Shown here: positions 1 through 11,216 of the stretch, piece after piece
Layout: every line of letters starts with the position of its first letter
Position numbering within the stretch: position 1 is the stretch's first letter
Assembly: GCA_951394045.1 (NCBI GenBank)
Contig: OX595986.1
Coordinates: forward strand, 3,191,534-3,255,533
From: Nitzschia sp. DOCU1
Taxonomy: Eukaryota > Bacillariophyta > Bacillariophyceae > Bacillariales > Bacillariaceae
Direction of reading: 5' to 3'
DNA: 64,000 nucleotides
The notes under the pieces: generated by a model
Seen by the model: the letters and a program-made list of their open reading frames with translations, nothing else
Told to the model about the DNA's origin: nothing
Database searches by the model: none
Made by a program: the position numbers and the translations under genes

Positions 1-1151
1 ACTCCATATCCTCCAAGTCCTGCTCAATGATTCCTAAATGATTCCCCATTCCATTGTCGGACCTCCACTGGCTACTCACTCGCCAAAGCGGTGCCTGTGG
101 AGGAGGGGCCGGTGCCTTCTGCAGTTCCCAGATGGCATGTCTTTTTGGCAACAGGAAATTCAACATTGAGAGAACTTTTGCAGTGACACGATTGTACTAT
201 CAGCAGCAGCAGCAACAACACTCACCTTTTCTTTTGTACATGATAAGTGACGCAGATAGGATACCGAAACTCTTTCCGATTCAAATAATCGTCATTAGGA
301 TCGACACCCGACAAAGTGCCGACAAACAGCACTTTCTCAAAGACATCCGTGATCACCCCTGGTAGCGAACCAGTCCCGTGACAATGAGTCATATCATATA
401 TCGGCAGCACGTCATCCAGCGGATGCGACAATGAGAAAAGACTCGGAATAGCTTGTACTGAGGTCGACGATATGTTCAATGTATCAATCGAAGTGCGCAC
501 GGGTTTCGGAGGGGCTTTCAAAACAAAGCCTCCATCGTCGTCGTCCACATCTGCTGCATTGTCATTGTTCGTCGTCCAGATTTGATTTTGAGCGTCCAGA
601 TGATCATCAATCGTCTCTATGCGCTGAATGAGTAAGCCAGACTGCCCCCCTTCCAATGCATGAATGCTATGGGCTTCAAAGGGCAACGGGATGGAATGAC
701 CTTCTCCCACCGAACTGGCCTGATTTCTATCAGGATACACATCCCAGATGCACAAAAGAGTCGGGCTTGCCAAGACACAGAGCAGTGTATGATCGGGGTG
801 ATCCGGAAATGCTGTCCAGCAAAGGGCGTTGCCGGTGGGAGCCGAGGCATCGACGACTTGACCGCCTTCTAAATTTGGCAATTGAAATGACGCATGAATG
901 ACGGATTGAGGGCAAATCGGCCCACTTCGAACGACGACGCGTTTCCACAAGGGAACGTCATCGGGCCCAAAGAAGACTTCGAGTGCGGTCTCAATCTCCG
1001 AAGTAGTTCCATCACGAGTATTATTATTACTATTCGGTGACTCGGTGACGAGCGCTTGCAGGATTTCATAGCGACCGACGTCTGGTTCCTCTCGTCGGCA
1101 TTTCACCAGCGGAGTGATCCAGAGCGGCGTGGCGTCTTCTGCTGCCACCAT
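1..1151 (-). CDS. APC1: Anaphase-promoting complex subunit 1, N-terminal part (runs off left edge)
   Basis: APC1 is the large scaffold subunit of the APC/C ubiquitin ligase that drives mitotic exit. The reading frame on the minus strand opens at the ATG at 1151 (a GTG-preceded extension to 1178 is less likely). Exon 1 is 226-1151; an 85-nt intron (225-141, GTGAGT donor, pyrimidine-rich acceptor) leads to exon 2 (140 to the window edge). The splice is phase 2 and gives a continuous protein. Recognition rests on the APC1-like segment LFSLSHPLDDVLPI near residue 250 and the segment HAIWEL just after the splice, which resembles the 'H-x-W' part of the APC1 N-terminal beta-propeller. An acidic DDDD stretch interrupts the propeller. 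The C-terminal PC-repeat region must lie outside the window. A CAG/CAA run at 201-219 lies inside the intron and is not coding. Confidence 0.65.
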
Positions 1152-1607
1152 ACTCCTCCTTCCGACTAACAACAACACCCCAGGAAGAGCCCTTTAGCGC
1201 TGGAAATAGCAACAATGATGGATTTTTGCCATAAAGTTGAAACAAATCACGTCATTGCCAAGCGAGGGATTTGGAGAGAGCGACTGGAAACTGCGAAGGC
1301 GGCAATGCGTGCGGTGCGCCCGTCGGCATTGGATTGGGGTCGTTCTGGTCACAAACATGACGTCATCAACTTTCCTCGGCGCGTGTGATCACCATCGGAG
1401 TCGACGGAGTCGAGGAGCTTGAGCTTGGATAGGAAAAGGGATTGGCAAAAAGATATGTAGAAACTCCAAGCCTGTTTCCCGCCATGCGCCAATCGACCAA
1501 GAGATTATCCCAAGCACACAACTACACTTTCTTCTGCCCTCACTTTGACGGACGATGCTGAAGGGAGATTGTCCATTTTGGTGGAGATTGTGTAACCCAC
1601 TTGTGCC
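1152..1607. other. Divergent intergenic region between APC1 and LRR gene
   Basis: About 450 bases that must hold the promoters of both flanking, divergently transcribed genes. I see no open frame with homology and no RNA gene. Confidence 0.5.
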
Positions 1608-2591
1608 ATGGATGGATTAGAAGATCAAGCAGAGGCAGCCTTGGCGGGCTTGCTGAACCAGCTTCGTTTGAATCACACGGTCGAAATCGGTCGAAGTTCC
1701 CGTGATTCCACAATGTTCCAAATTTGTGAGGAACTCAAGAAGACAAGCAACAACAATCTGGCAGTCAAGTCCTTGGTCATGCGTGGTGGGATATCTTTAA
1801 ATGGTCTACGAATGCTGCAGCAGGCGCTACAAGAAAACGACACTATCGAAGAGCTTACATTTGTCAGTCTCAAATGCGTCCAAGAATTGCAAGGAGCCAT
1901 GGAATGCTGCCGTCGCCAACCTCGGATTCGATCATTGAGCTTGACGAGCTACAATCCACCCACCAGTCGAAGAGATGGAGAAGGTGGAGAAGTAATCGCT
2001 ACTACTATTCGAGATACAATCTTTGGAGAGCCGCGGTTTTTGGTCGGCGATGATCACGCAGCAGATAATGAACAGGGCGTTCCGACATTGAAAACTCTCG
2101 AGATTGTGGGCTATCCCATTGGAACGCGAGGCACCCAAGTTCTTGCGGATTCCATTGCGAAGAATATGACTATAACCACGCTACGGTTGATGGACTGTGA
2201 TCTCCGTAGTGATTGTGCCAACTCGGTGGCGCAAATGATCAAGGGCAACCGACATCTCAAGGAACTCGATTTGTCTTTTAATCGTCACTACTTGGGATCG
2301 GAAATTACCCGAGAACTGACACTGAAAACAATGGTACAGCGCGGGTTGCGGTTCAATATGACTCTGTTGGAATTGAAACTACCAGAGCAGACCGTCGGGG
2401 GTCCGTTCAAGCGCGGCAAAATCGACCGACAGTTGGATATTAGCAGGTTCCGGGCATCGTTTGTTGACAACAAGAGGGATCCCTTTTCCGTTTCGCCCCA
2501 CTTGTGGACTCATGTACTGGCACGTGTGTCCCCCAAGCCTTCTGCTCTGTATCTTTTCTTGCTGGAGAGTGCCATTACAATCTTCCGATAA
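1608..2591 (+). CDS. Leucine-rich-repeat protein, diatom type
   Basis: A single-exon gene of 327 residues starting at ATG 1608 (context GCCATGG). The middle of the protein (about residues 25-235) carries degenerate ribonuclease-inhibitor-type leucine-rich repeats, seen as recurring L-x-x-L-x-L motifs such as TTLRLMDCDL and LKELDLSFNR. The C-terminus (about residues 285-327, including LWTHVLARVSPKPSALYLFL) is a short block that I recognise from many diatom LRR proteins of unknown function. There is no signal peptide and no kinase or nucleotide-binding domain, so it is probably an intracellular protein-binding scaffold. Its stop lies only 25 bases from the stop of the convergent MCM9 gene. The substrate or partner cannot be told from sequence. 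Confidence 0.7.
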   Translation: MDGLEDQAEAALAGLLNQLRLNHTVEIGRSSRDSTMFQICEELKKTSNNNLAVKSLVMRGGISLNGLRMLQQALQENDTIEELTFVSLKCVQELQGAMECCRRQPRIRSLSLTSYNPPTSRRDGEGGEVIATTIRDTIFGEPRFLVGDDHAADNEQGVPTLKTLEIVGYPIGTRGTQVLADSIAKNMTITTLRLMDCDLRSDCANSVAQMIKGNRHLKELDLSFNRHYLGSEITRELTLKTMVQRGLRFNMTLLELKLPEQTVGGPFKRGKIDRQLDISRFRASFVDNKRDPFSVSPHLWTHVLARVSPKPSALYLFLLESAITIFR

Positions 2592-2616
2592 GGAGCATAA
2601 AAGTTTCGTAGCCCAA

Positions 2617-5600
2617 CTAGAATTTCTGGCGTTTGTTGGCACTCCCAGGTACAGGCGAGAAGTAGGATCGACCGTAGTGATCTTGATGAACGTCGCGAGC
2701 GTCTTCGATTCCATGCCAATTGCCGCCTCCACCACCGCCCTGCGTTGGCCCGGGTGGTGGCGCCCCATCATTTTCGGCACCTTCCAGCAGTTCGGTGGCT
2801 TGCTGACGTTTGTTCGGGCACATGTAATCTAGCATCCCGTATCGTCTAAGGATACGATACTCAAAGATCACAAAGTCCTCGTCCGGCGGAAAGTCGCAAG
2901 TGTCCATGCTCATTGGATCTCGGTACATGAAATCTTCCAAACTGGATACATTTCCGTCGAAACCGCAGGCGTACGCCGAACATTCCATCACTCGTAAGAC
3001 GGCCACAGCATCTTCCAAAGTTGCTACATTGCGGTACATGAGCCGAGCATGTGCCTGTGTCAATCGAATCAAAGACTCCAGAAATCGAACCGTCACTGGA
3101 ATGACAAAACTTTGGGATGACCGCACCTTTTCATAGTGATGCTCCAACAGTATGGCGGCGGGATCACTAATGGCAGGTTGAAACTTGTCCTTGACGATCG
3201 AGATGTAGGCTCGCAACTTTTCCATCGACCAAGGTGCCTCTTCATTCACTCCGGACGCTCCGACTGTGCAATCGAAGCCAGTACCCTTTTGAAAGTCGAA
3301 ATAACAATTTGAGAACCATCATGTCATCATCTTGCCACCATTTCTTACCGCACCAACGGAACTGCCTTACCTGAATAGCTCGGTTTAAAAGATAGGTAGT
3401 GACGTTACTGTCTCGCTCTGGGTCCGACGAATCTACCAACTTGAAAATGAGGTCAAAACGTGAAAGGAGAGGCGTTCCCAAGCCAGTGTTGGCAGACAAT
3501 GAAGCTTGGTCGTCATAGATACAGTCGCGCGGATTCATGACGGCAATGACGGTGGCCCGGCAATTGAGTTTACAAACGATTCCCGCTTTGGCTACCGAAA
3601 GCGTCTGCTGTTCCATGGCTTCATGGATGGTTGTGCGATCTTCGTTTCGAATGCAGCCAAATTCGTCAATGCAACAAACACCCTTGTCCGCCAAGACCAA
3701 GGCTCCCGCTTCGAGCGCAAACTCCTTGTCATTGCCTTCGCGGACAGCTGCGCAGGTCAGTCCCGCCGAAGTCGTCCCAACACCGGTAGTCAGTACGGAT
3801 CGCGGGCAAAGAGCTGCAGCAAAACGTAGGATCTGACTCTTTCCGGTACCAGGATCCCCGATCAAAAGAATGTGAGACATGTCTCGCCGTCGCGTTTGTA
3901 CCAAGTTGTCGCCTTTTGATAGTTTCTTCTTGGTCTGAACTGGAGTAGTAGACGACTCCATCCCAGCACCACCAATATATACCTGACCACGGTCTTGAGG
4001 TGATGTATCATTGTGAAGCATTCGAAATGGCTCGGGTCCCGATTGACTACTTGCAGCCGATGGGGTTTGTAGTGAGTCGTTGTTCTCGTGAACATTGCCG
4101 TCGTCATTTTCCTGTTCTTGATAGGCCGTAGAAGGCACGCCTCCAATCAAAGTTATGAGCAAAGCCAGCTTGATGATTTGCAGCCCATATAGCTTGGGAC
4201 AAACAGCTCGACAAATGAAATCCCTAGCAGCAATAGGATATTCTGCTCGATGGCGAGGATCGTTCCAGTAGGCATCGAATTCCTTTTTGTAGTTCTCCAT
4301 TTGGATCGAATGGTTAGCTTCTCCCGCCGATTGCTTCCACGCGGACGACCCATTTTCTTGGACTACCTGAATCGAATGCGCTTCCATTGCCATTCCAACA
4401 TTACATTCGATACCTGGCTGTATCGAGGGCTGTTGCCATTGAGCTAGCAATGACCCCACCACGACCACTTCGTCTCCTGGTTGACATCGATCCACCAAAT
4501 CGTGCTGAAGTTTGATCAACAAGGATCGAGGGATACTACCAATGCCAATTTTGGATGCCGCTTCTTGAATTTTGATTTCTTGATAATCTGTATGCACTGA
4601 ACCATTCTTTTCTAGTTGCAGATTGGTGCCTTCACAGCACTTTCCTCCCTCCAGCAGCAATGGACATCTGTCGGGCGTGACGAGCGCATTGGATCGTTGT
4701 TCTAGATCTGCTTTTTGCAAAAAGGTCCGTGAACATCCCTTCTTTCCGGTACACTTGTACGTTCTGGCACTTTCGTACATTTGCACGGGCGATGTCCGTA
4801 CCACGGTACCCGACAGCTGCACGATTTTGCCCACATCTGTCGCGTCCATTCTGGCGACGGACGTTCGACAACATGTGGGCGGTAAATGAAAGAGCCGGGC
4901 ATGTACACGTGTGGCTGGTATCCCCTTGGCGTTACCCTTGTCTCCCTTGACAGTCCACTGTTGTGATGACGGTAAAGCGGAATCATCGTGCTGCGTTATT
5001 TCTTGCAATAAATGTTTTTGCGCTTGCACAATAGCATTTTCCAACAGGGGAAGTAATGTGGATGGATATTTCAAAAGTATCTGTCCCAGTACCGCATCGG
5101 ACCAGCAAAGATCAAACATATCCAGCTCTAGGGAATAATCGCGGGTAGTGGTACTATTCGCGGACAAGAGCACTTCCAGATCGGACCGGCAAGATTTCAA
5201 CAAATGACGAAAAAAGCGAGCCTCCACTTGCGCGGGGGATCCCAGGTCTTTGTACGAGGCTCGAATGAGGCGCTCTGCGGTCCAGACCTCATCTCGAGGT
5301 GTTGATTGTGAATAAGGGTCGTCGCCGTCGGGGTATGACATGCTGGTGAATGTATCATGGATGTTTACAATGTCACTTTTTGGAGGACTTGAAATGGCAT
5401 CCGTGTCGTCGTCTTTGGGCGCCAAAAAAGAAGGGGAGGTGCTTTTGCTCTCTCCATACCTGGTACTGTTGACTGTACAGTCAGTCAGTACTGCAGAGAA
5501 AACGGGGATCTCGTTTTCTCGAAAGGTGGATGCAGCAGTTGTCGCTCGTGCTCTCCGCGCGCCCCACCTTTCTTCGAACCACCCCCGCATTTTTGGCGCG

Positions 5601-5632
5601 CCAATCACTCGACGTCTGTCCTTCTCGAGCAT
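2617..5632 (-). CDS. MCM9: DNA helicase MCM9
   Basis: MCM9 acts with MCM8 in homologous recombination and replication-fork repair. Exon 1 is 3349-5632 and exon 2 is 2617-3263, joined across an 85-nt intron (3348-3264, GTAAGA...CACAG, phase 1); the product is about 976 aa. A second possible donor at 3370 exists. Visible features in order: N-terminal OB/zinc region with four cysteines (KCTGKKGC ... RCPLLL ... KCC), Walker A GDPGTGKS near residue 590, Walker B CIDEFG, sensor region and arginine finger LLSRFD. Family choice rests on two MCM9-like segments: [17 protein letters not shown], and WSMEKLRAY plus [15 protein letters not shown] after the splice. The frame is open upstream only through a GTG codon, so ATG 5632 is the likely start, although an upstream exon cannot be excluded. 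A disordered insert of about 90 residues precedes Walker A. It is divergent to the gene at 5907. Confidence 0.85.
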
Positions 5633-5906
5633 CGACAAAACAAATATGCCCCCTTCGTGAAGGCTTTTGGCAACTCCATCGAAAACCCGCACTTCGCATC
5701 ATAAGAAGTGTTCTCATGATGATCTAAAAGAATGATAGTTCATTTTCGCCTCAATGAACTGGGAATCAAGAGAGCTTTTGATTCACACTCTTTACTCCAT
5801 ACACCATCATTCATGAAACCAATCGAGAACACACGATCGAGTATCACACTCTTTGCCCGAAGTTTAGATTCAGCGAGTCGCACCATTTCCGATTCTTTAC
5901 ATTGAC

Positions 5907-7367
5907 ATGACGAATTCAGGTCGACCCCGAACAATGACTCCTGCATCTATCATCACCATTGTCTGGTCGTTGATTGTGGTTTTTACTAATAACCTCGTGG
6001 GTGCTGCAGCAGAACCCTTATCAGCCACCATTAGCCACGGCGAATCCTACCGATCCTGTGATTCCCACGGCGATTGCAACACCGACGAGTTTTGTGGGAA
6101 GCTGACGGTTCTAGAACAAAACGGCCCCATCCGATTGGGCGAATCTTCGTCGCAATCGCCAACGAGGGTCGTCGTTGGTGCCTGTATGGCATGTTCGGGT
6201 GCCGGTAACAATGGTGCTGGATGCGTAGAAGATAATTTCTTTGATACTGCTGCCATAACTTCTTGCAAGGCTTTGTGTCCATCGGTGCATCAATGTGATC
6301 AGCATGGCGATTGTGGAGAGGTATTTGTGGGTGGCTGGTGTACCCGAAACCACCAGTGCAAAGCCTGTAGCTCCGACTGCGGATCCTATGATAGAATCCA
6401 CAATATTCGAAATTACAATAGCTCGATCGATGGAAGCTGTCCGGAGAGTTGCTGCGACTGGGGCCTCGCTACCGGCCCATCACCACCACTGGACAACGAC
6501 GACGTCTTGTCACCATCAAATTATCAGGTTTTTATTGGGGCATGTGATTCCACGCTAGACTTTAAGGCTTTTGTCGGGATATTGTCTGCTGGCAATTATA
6601 GCAGCAGCAAGAGCGAGGAGGACTATGTCGAGGAGATGGGCAATGGCTTCGATTCGATTTTGGGGGAACTCGCGTACTCTGCACCCTGCCAGATAAGCGA
6701 ATATCATTTCGGCACTGGGTACCCACGAAAAGTGGTGGCCGTTGACTGCGAGACGACGATTCGTGAGAAGCTTTTCTGCAACGATATCTCAGACTTGTTG
6801 GCCGCGGTGAACGCACCAGAAATGGGCCTTCTGGCTCTGTTCAGCCAGCACGATGGTGACGGGGACGATACACTAGTCCTGGCTCAAGACCCAGTAGTGC
6901 TCGACTTGTCTTCTAAACAGAGTGAAGCATATACGTGTTCCACTGGCCAGGGAATTGATGAGACGAATAATTCCATGCGGGCAAGCGCTCTGCTTGGACT
7001 TGCATTGTTCGTCTGGATGTTTTGTGTGGCCTATACTTGGTTCCTTGGACGGCGACGAGATGACACAGATGAACAAAGAACTTCGTCGGACAACAATGTC
7101 GACGACCCAAGCATCGCAGTGGCCATTCCTGTTATCGTAAAGTGCAGCAAAGCCACGCGAGGGATTTCTGACGGAAGCGCTGCAACGGCTAGCACCGCAG
7201 ATGGGTCTCAATCCTCGAATCGCCCGTTTGATAATGTCGCAAATGATGCTGACCACTCCAGCAACACTAATACCTCCCACTTCGAACTCCTATCCGTTCA
7301 CTCGAGCAGCAAAAATGAGGACGAAGATGAACGCAGCCAATCTAATGGCAGCTACGCAGAGTGCTAA
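5907..7367 (+). CDS. Cys-rich type I membrane protein
   Basis: A single-exon 486-aa protein from ATG 5907. It begins with a short basic segment and a hydrophobic stretch (about residues 12-33, ending VGAAA) that fits a signal peptide. The ectodomain up to about residue 360 has many cysteines in small repeated modules of the type C-x2-H-x-D-C (CDSHGDC near residue 51, CDQHGDC near 129), which look like disulphide-bonded EGF-like or trypsin-inhibitor-like knots. One transmembrane helix lies near residues 360-380 (ALLGLALFVWMFCVAYTWFL), followed by RRRDD as stop-transfer and an acidic, Ser-rich cytosolic tail. This topology suggests a surface receptor or adhesion protein, but I do not recognise a named family. 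Confidence 0.7.
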   Translation: MTNSGRPRTMTPASIITIVWSLIVVFTNNLVGAAAEPLSATISHGESYRSCDSHGDCNTDEFCGKLTVLEQNGPIRLGESSSQSPTRVVVGACMACSGAGNNGAGCVEDNFFDTAAITSCKALCPSVHQCDQHGDCGEVFVGGWCTRNHQCKACSSDCGSYDRIHNIRNYNSSIDGSCPESCCDWGLATGPSPPLDNDDVLSPSNYQVFIGACDSTLDFKAFVGILSAGNYSSSKSEEDYVEEMGNGFDSILGELAYSAPCQISEYHFGTGYPRKVVAVDCETTIREKLFCNDISDLLAAVNAPEMGLLALFSQHDGDGDDTLVLAQDPVVLDLSSKQSEAYTCSTGQGIDETNNSMRASALLGLALFVWMFCVAYTWFLGRRRDDTDEQRTSSDNNVDDPSIAVAIPVIVKCSKATRGISDGSAATASTADGSQSSNRPFDNVANDADHSSNTNTSHFELLSVHSSSKNEDEDERSQSNGSYAEC

Positions 7368-7494
7368 CGTTGGCGGACATTTTGAAGTTGCGAAGTCACG
7401 ATGTATAATCGTCCACCCCCCGCATTTGTGTCGAACGACATTCGGCTCGTATGGATATGGAACAACTTGAAGCAGCCTCCAGCTCATTCAACCC

Positions 7495-9199
7495 TTAGCG
7501 GCTTCTGCGGAAGTCGTCAAGAACTACTAATAGATCCGCTTCTACGATGTCGAAATAGGGATGTCCTCCACGACGCGCTTCAGCGGGGAGGCAACTAATG
7601 CTAGCTATCTTTCGGACGTTTTGTAGATGCCAGGATCTTCTATGACATTAGGATAAGATAGTCGGCAACACTCACCACGGTGAGAAAGGCGAGGCAATCC
7701 CGTATCAATTCGACCCGCTCTCGTCCTTTCCCTTGTTGAACCCAAAGATCTTCTCGGAAACTTTTCAAGATCTCCTTTCCCATACGGTCCAGGTGGGTAA
7801 AGTGCTCTTGCTGTACTTCTCGGAATTCTGGTAGAGAAATCTTCGGCGAGAGTTCGACGTATCGTTTGCGTCCAGTCCATCCTTCGTCAACCAGAACATT
7901 GTCCAACTTGTTGCCTTGATGCTGTTTCTCTGCCCAGGCATAAATGCATCGCAAACGGTGACTAACCTCCACTTCATCTTGAAAATGATTCTTGGTAGCA
8001 TTGTCAAATAGTTTCACAAGATCCTTTTTGACTTTTTTCTCCTTTCGGCGTTGCCGCCAACCCTTGGGCGGTTCCGGGATTTCTGTGCTCCCCATTTCGG
8101 GAAGGGGTGTTCGTACGGGATATGCTTCTAACGTATCTGCAAAGAGCGATTTCAGAGCAGCTTGTAATGGTGCGAGACACAAAAATACAACTTCGTTCAT
8201 TTCGCTTTCATCGAGCAACCCGTCTTCGTCTCTGTCCAACAAAGCCCAAGCAGCGTCGACCCGTTCCGAACATGTACCGGATGCATGAGTGAATATGTAT
8301 TTGTATAACTTGGTCAATGATACAGCCTGCGGTGGAACAGTCTCACCCTTGACTGCGGCGCGGTCGACGTCACCGTCAGAGACGGTCGTCAATATCTTCC
8401 AGCTAGCTTTGGCATGATCAACTGCTGCCTTTGCTAGTAGCAGGCGCATGCGAAGCGTTGCAACTTCAAATGGCTTATCCAGGTATTCTAACTCGGATTC
8501 CTTGATATTTGCTACTTCATCAGCAATGGCCTCCTCTGGATCGAAAAAGTCTCTGACGTTCTGCAATGACTCAGCAGGTAGCTGGGAGATCAGGCCAGTA
8601 ATCTTCTCCGATATCACATCCATATGCGCCACGAATTGAGCTTCATCGTAGAAAAATTCTGGTTGTTTGGTTTGCTGTTGCACAAGCCACTCTGATAAGT
8701 GTTTCAGTTGCGGAACGGACTCTACACTTTCCACCGCTATGCTATCCGTGGTCCGGGCAATCAACTTGATCCCATCCGCCAAATCTAGATCTAGCCGTTG
8801 TTCAGGAGACGCTGCGTCGTCCAGGCTCTCTTGTCCTTCTTGTAGTCCCAGTCTGAGTTCAATTAGCTTATCACGCTTTGCAGAGGTTGGAGCCCAAACT
8901 CCACCTGTGGTGGTTACATCCTTGGCCGTAGGGATCCTTGATACCGGCGTGCCATCAGGGTTGAAGCTGGGAGTAACGGGATTTGGTGTGCTGCTAGGCG
9001 CCATGGGGCTGTATCCAAGTAAACGATCGGAAAAGTGTCGTTTCGTCCTTCTGATATGGTAATCATCGTTAGCCCAAGGCGGGGATTTGCAGATCCAATC
9101 AGACGCCCGGTTCTGTCCGGCGGCAAAATATGAGGCATGCACCTCGGGTCGACAGACACGGCGACTGGCACGACATATCAAAGCTGAATTTCTTAGCAT
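7495..9199 (-). CDS. EF-hand protein with mitochondrial-like presequence
   Basis: Exon 1 is 7676-9199 and exon 2 is 7495-7608, joined across a 67-nt intron (7675-7609, GTGAGT donor, phase 0); the product is about 545 aa. The N-terminus MLRNSALICRASRRVCRP is rich in Arg and lacks acids, as in mitochondrial targeting peptides. One canonical EF-hand loop is visible near residues 310-330 (DRDEDGLLDESE), so calcium binding is likely. The rest is largely helical and charged, with a basic patch (RQRRKEKKVKKD) and a C-terminal segment (YFDIVEADLLVVLDDFRRSR) that is supplied by exon 2 and supports the splice. I do not recognise a named family. LETM1 and the mitochondrial calcium uniporter regulators were considered, but no membrane helix is seen. 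Confidence 0.7.
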
Positions 9200-9860
9200 C
9201 GTCAATCCAAAGTAAATTACACTTCAACCAAGAGACTGAGACAAAGGCCGACGTATAGTAGAACCCCAGAGTCTGCCAAAAGTTGTGGCAGTTGCTCGTT
9301 ATGAGGATGATTGACTTTCTCTCCATCCACAAAACTGTCAACGCCGCACACAATCGCGAGTGACAACAACGTCACAAATGTCATCAACAGCGAGAGAGGT
9401 CGAACTAGTCATAAATCGTCGGGAATCGAAACTCCGGGACTGAAGCCTCTAATCGGATATCAGAAGCAGCAATAGAGTTATCCGATATTAACAGGTAATC
9501 CACTACTTGCTGGTCGTTCAAATTTCCTCAAATGTCAAATTATACTACTACCGGGAGCAAAAAGAAGTGTACTGGTCACTAACTCCTACAGAGCAGTAAC
9601 TATGAGGAAGCAATCTCGGAACTACTTTGGCTGCACAAGGTACTGACATCTCCAATCAAGTCCTGTTTGCCAACGTTGCAATTTGGGACGTTTTCAGCGA
9701 TCAGGGGGATAGATATCCATATATCTTGCGCCTTGAGTGATTCGCGTCGCGAGAGACAGGAAATGGTCGCCTTTGTCAAACTCTTTTCGTTGCTAAGGTG
9801 GAACCAGTGCATTCCAATACATTACTGAAGGAACCCCACGTCATCATCTTTCTTGTCTGC
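9200..9860. other. Intergenic, nothing recognised
   Basis: About 660 bases between the start of the EF-hand gene and the stop of the plastid membrane protein gene, both on the minus strand. It is AT-rich with only short random frames; it should hold the EF-hand gene promoter and the 3' end of the next gene. Confidence 0.4.
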
Positions 9861-10624
9861 TCAGAATCCTTTCCAAATAGGTACTCCCGCTAGTGTGCTC
9901 GCCAATGTGATACCAAGGGAAGCAAAACCCATCCAGAACGACAACATTGCACACAATACTATCCCTGCCGCCATAGCCTTGGTACAATTGAATCGATCCT
10001 GTGTCTGCTCAAGAACTAAAGCCACCCTTTTTGTCAATGCCACCGCCAGGGCTAGCCGAATGGGTCGAAATAGAGTAATAAATACATACAGTCCAGCATA
10101 CGTTCCCAGCAATCCTTTCCACTGTCCCGGAGCTAACGGTGATAGTCCCGACTAAGCAAGAAGTAGGACGCGTCAGCTTCCCCGAAAAGTCATATTAGTG
10201 ACCTGCATGACAACGAAGCACTTACCCGAATGGAGGATATATACCAGGCAAGCGAAAGAAAAACGGAGCCGTTGATGTTGCTGACAAGATTGTAGGTGAG
10301 CATAAAGGACATGCCCAATTCTGCCACTTGCTTTCGGTCGACCCGAAGTGCTTGGGTCCAATGGCGCCTTGAGAGCCAGCGTCGTTGCGAAGTATCGGTT
10401 GGACTTTCATTATACGCCAAAAAGTCCTCCTCGACTCCTTGACTCTGGAATAGCGTTGACCTGGCGAAACTTGGTCTTTTGTTGGAGGAGATTGGCGAAT
10501 GTTCTATGTGGAAACCGACGGCCGGTCGACCTTGAAAGGCATTTACGTTTGAGTTGAAGAGAAGGAATATGCAGGTCAAATACGCCGCTCTGGATAAGTT
10601 GCTGTTGCTTCGTCTAGTAGCCAT
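9861..10624 (-). CDS. Plastid-targeted multi-pass membrane protein
   Basis: Exon 1 is 10226-10624 and exon 2 is 9861-10151, joined across a 74-nt intron (10225-10152, GTAAGT...CTTAG, phase 0); the product is about 229 aa. From ATG 10624 the protein starts with a signal peptide (AAYLTCIFLLFNSNVNA) followed directly by Phe (NA|FQGRP). This matches the A|F cleavage site of diatom bipartite plastid-targeting presequences, and the following 60 residues are Ser/Arg-rich like a transit peptide. The mature part has hydrophobic segments (LGMSFMLTYNLVSNI, LLGTYAGLYVFITLF, AAGIVLCAMLSFWMGFASLG) and a basic loop, RPIRLALAVALTKR. It resembles small chloroplast membrane proteins of the DUF1279 kind, although I could not confirm the family. 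An upstream in-frame ATG at 10690 would bury the signal peptide and is less likely. Confidence 0.7.
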
Positions 10625-11216
10625 GGTTTCGTATCCGGAATAATCGTGGGGAATGAAATGATCGTATACGACAAATATTTTCAGTCGCATCAATTGTGCG
10701 TCTGCGGTCTCGTCAGGTTCGTCCTTTCGTAGAAATCGACAGATGTTGACGCTGTGCTTCAGACATCAGTCAACGGAGTAATAGAAAGTCTGGTGGTGCC
10801 GTTTTGCCGGCATCATCAGGAAACGAAACCACCTCACCCCATACATCGTTCGCTCTCACATTTTTGATTTTCGAGGAACTTGTAGTTTCCTTTCTTCTTT
10901 TATGGCCCGCGTGCGTGGCGGGGAATATACATTTCTCATTGGACGATGATGACTCACCAGGCTTGACGGGCGCGCAGGCGACTATGACCCATCTTCGAAA
11001 TTGGGGATTGGGCTCCCCTTTTTGGCAAATGGTGGCAGGTCTGCGTTTGCGGCATCACCAAAAAAAGATACGACGACCATGATGATGGCACAACCGAGAC
11101 AAGAGCCGCACCTTTATGATAGTAGTAACAGCTCTGTTTTCGATCGCGATATCGACCCCTGTCGACTGGTGTGGACTGTTCCATTAATTCCAACGAAGAT
11201 TTAGAATTGTAAAAGA
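10625..11216. other. Divergent intergenic region
   Basis: About 590 bases between two divergent genes. Open frames here begin with non-ATG codons and show no homology. It should hold two promoters. Confidence 0.4.

Noticed and set aside
201..219. CAG/CAA microsatellite as a coding polyglutamine tract
   Set aside because: It falls inside the APC1 intron on the minus strand; the plus-strand frame has no homology.
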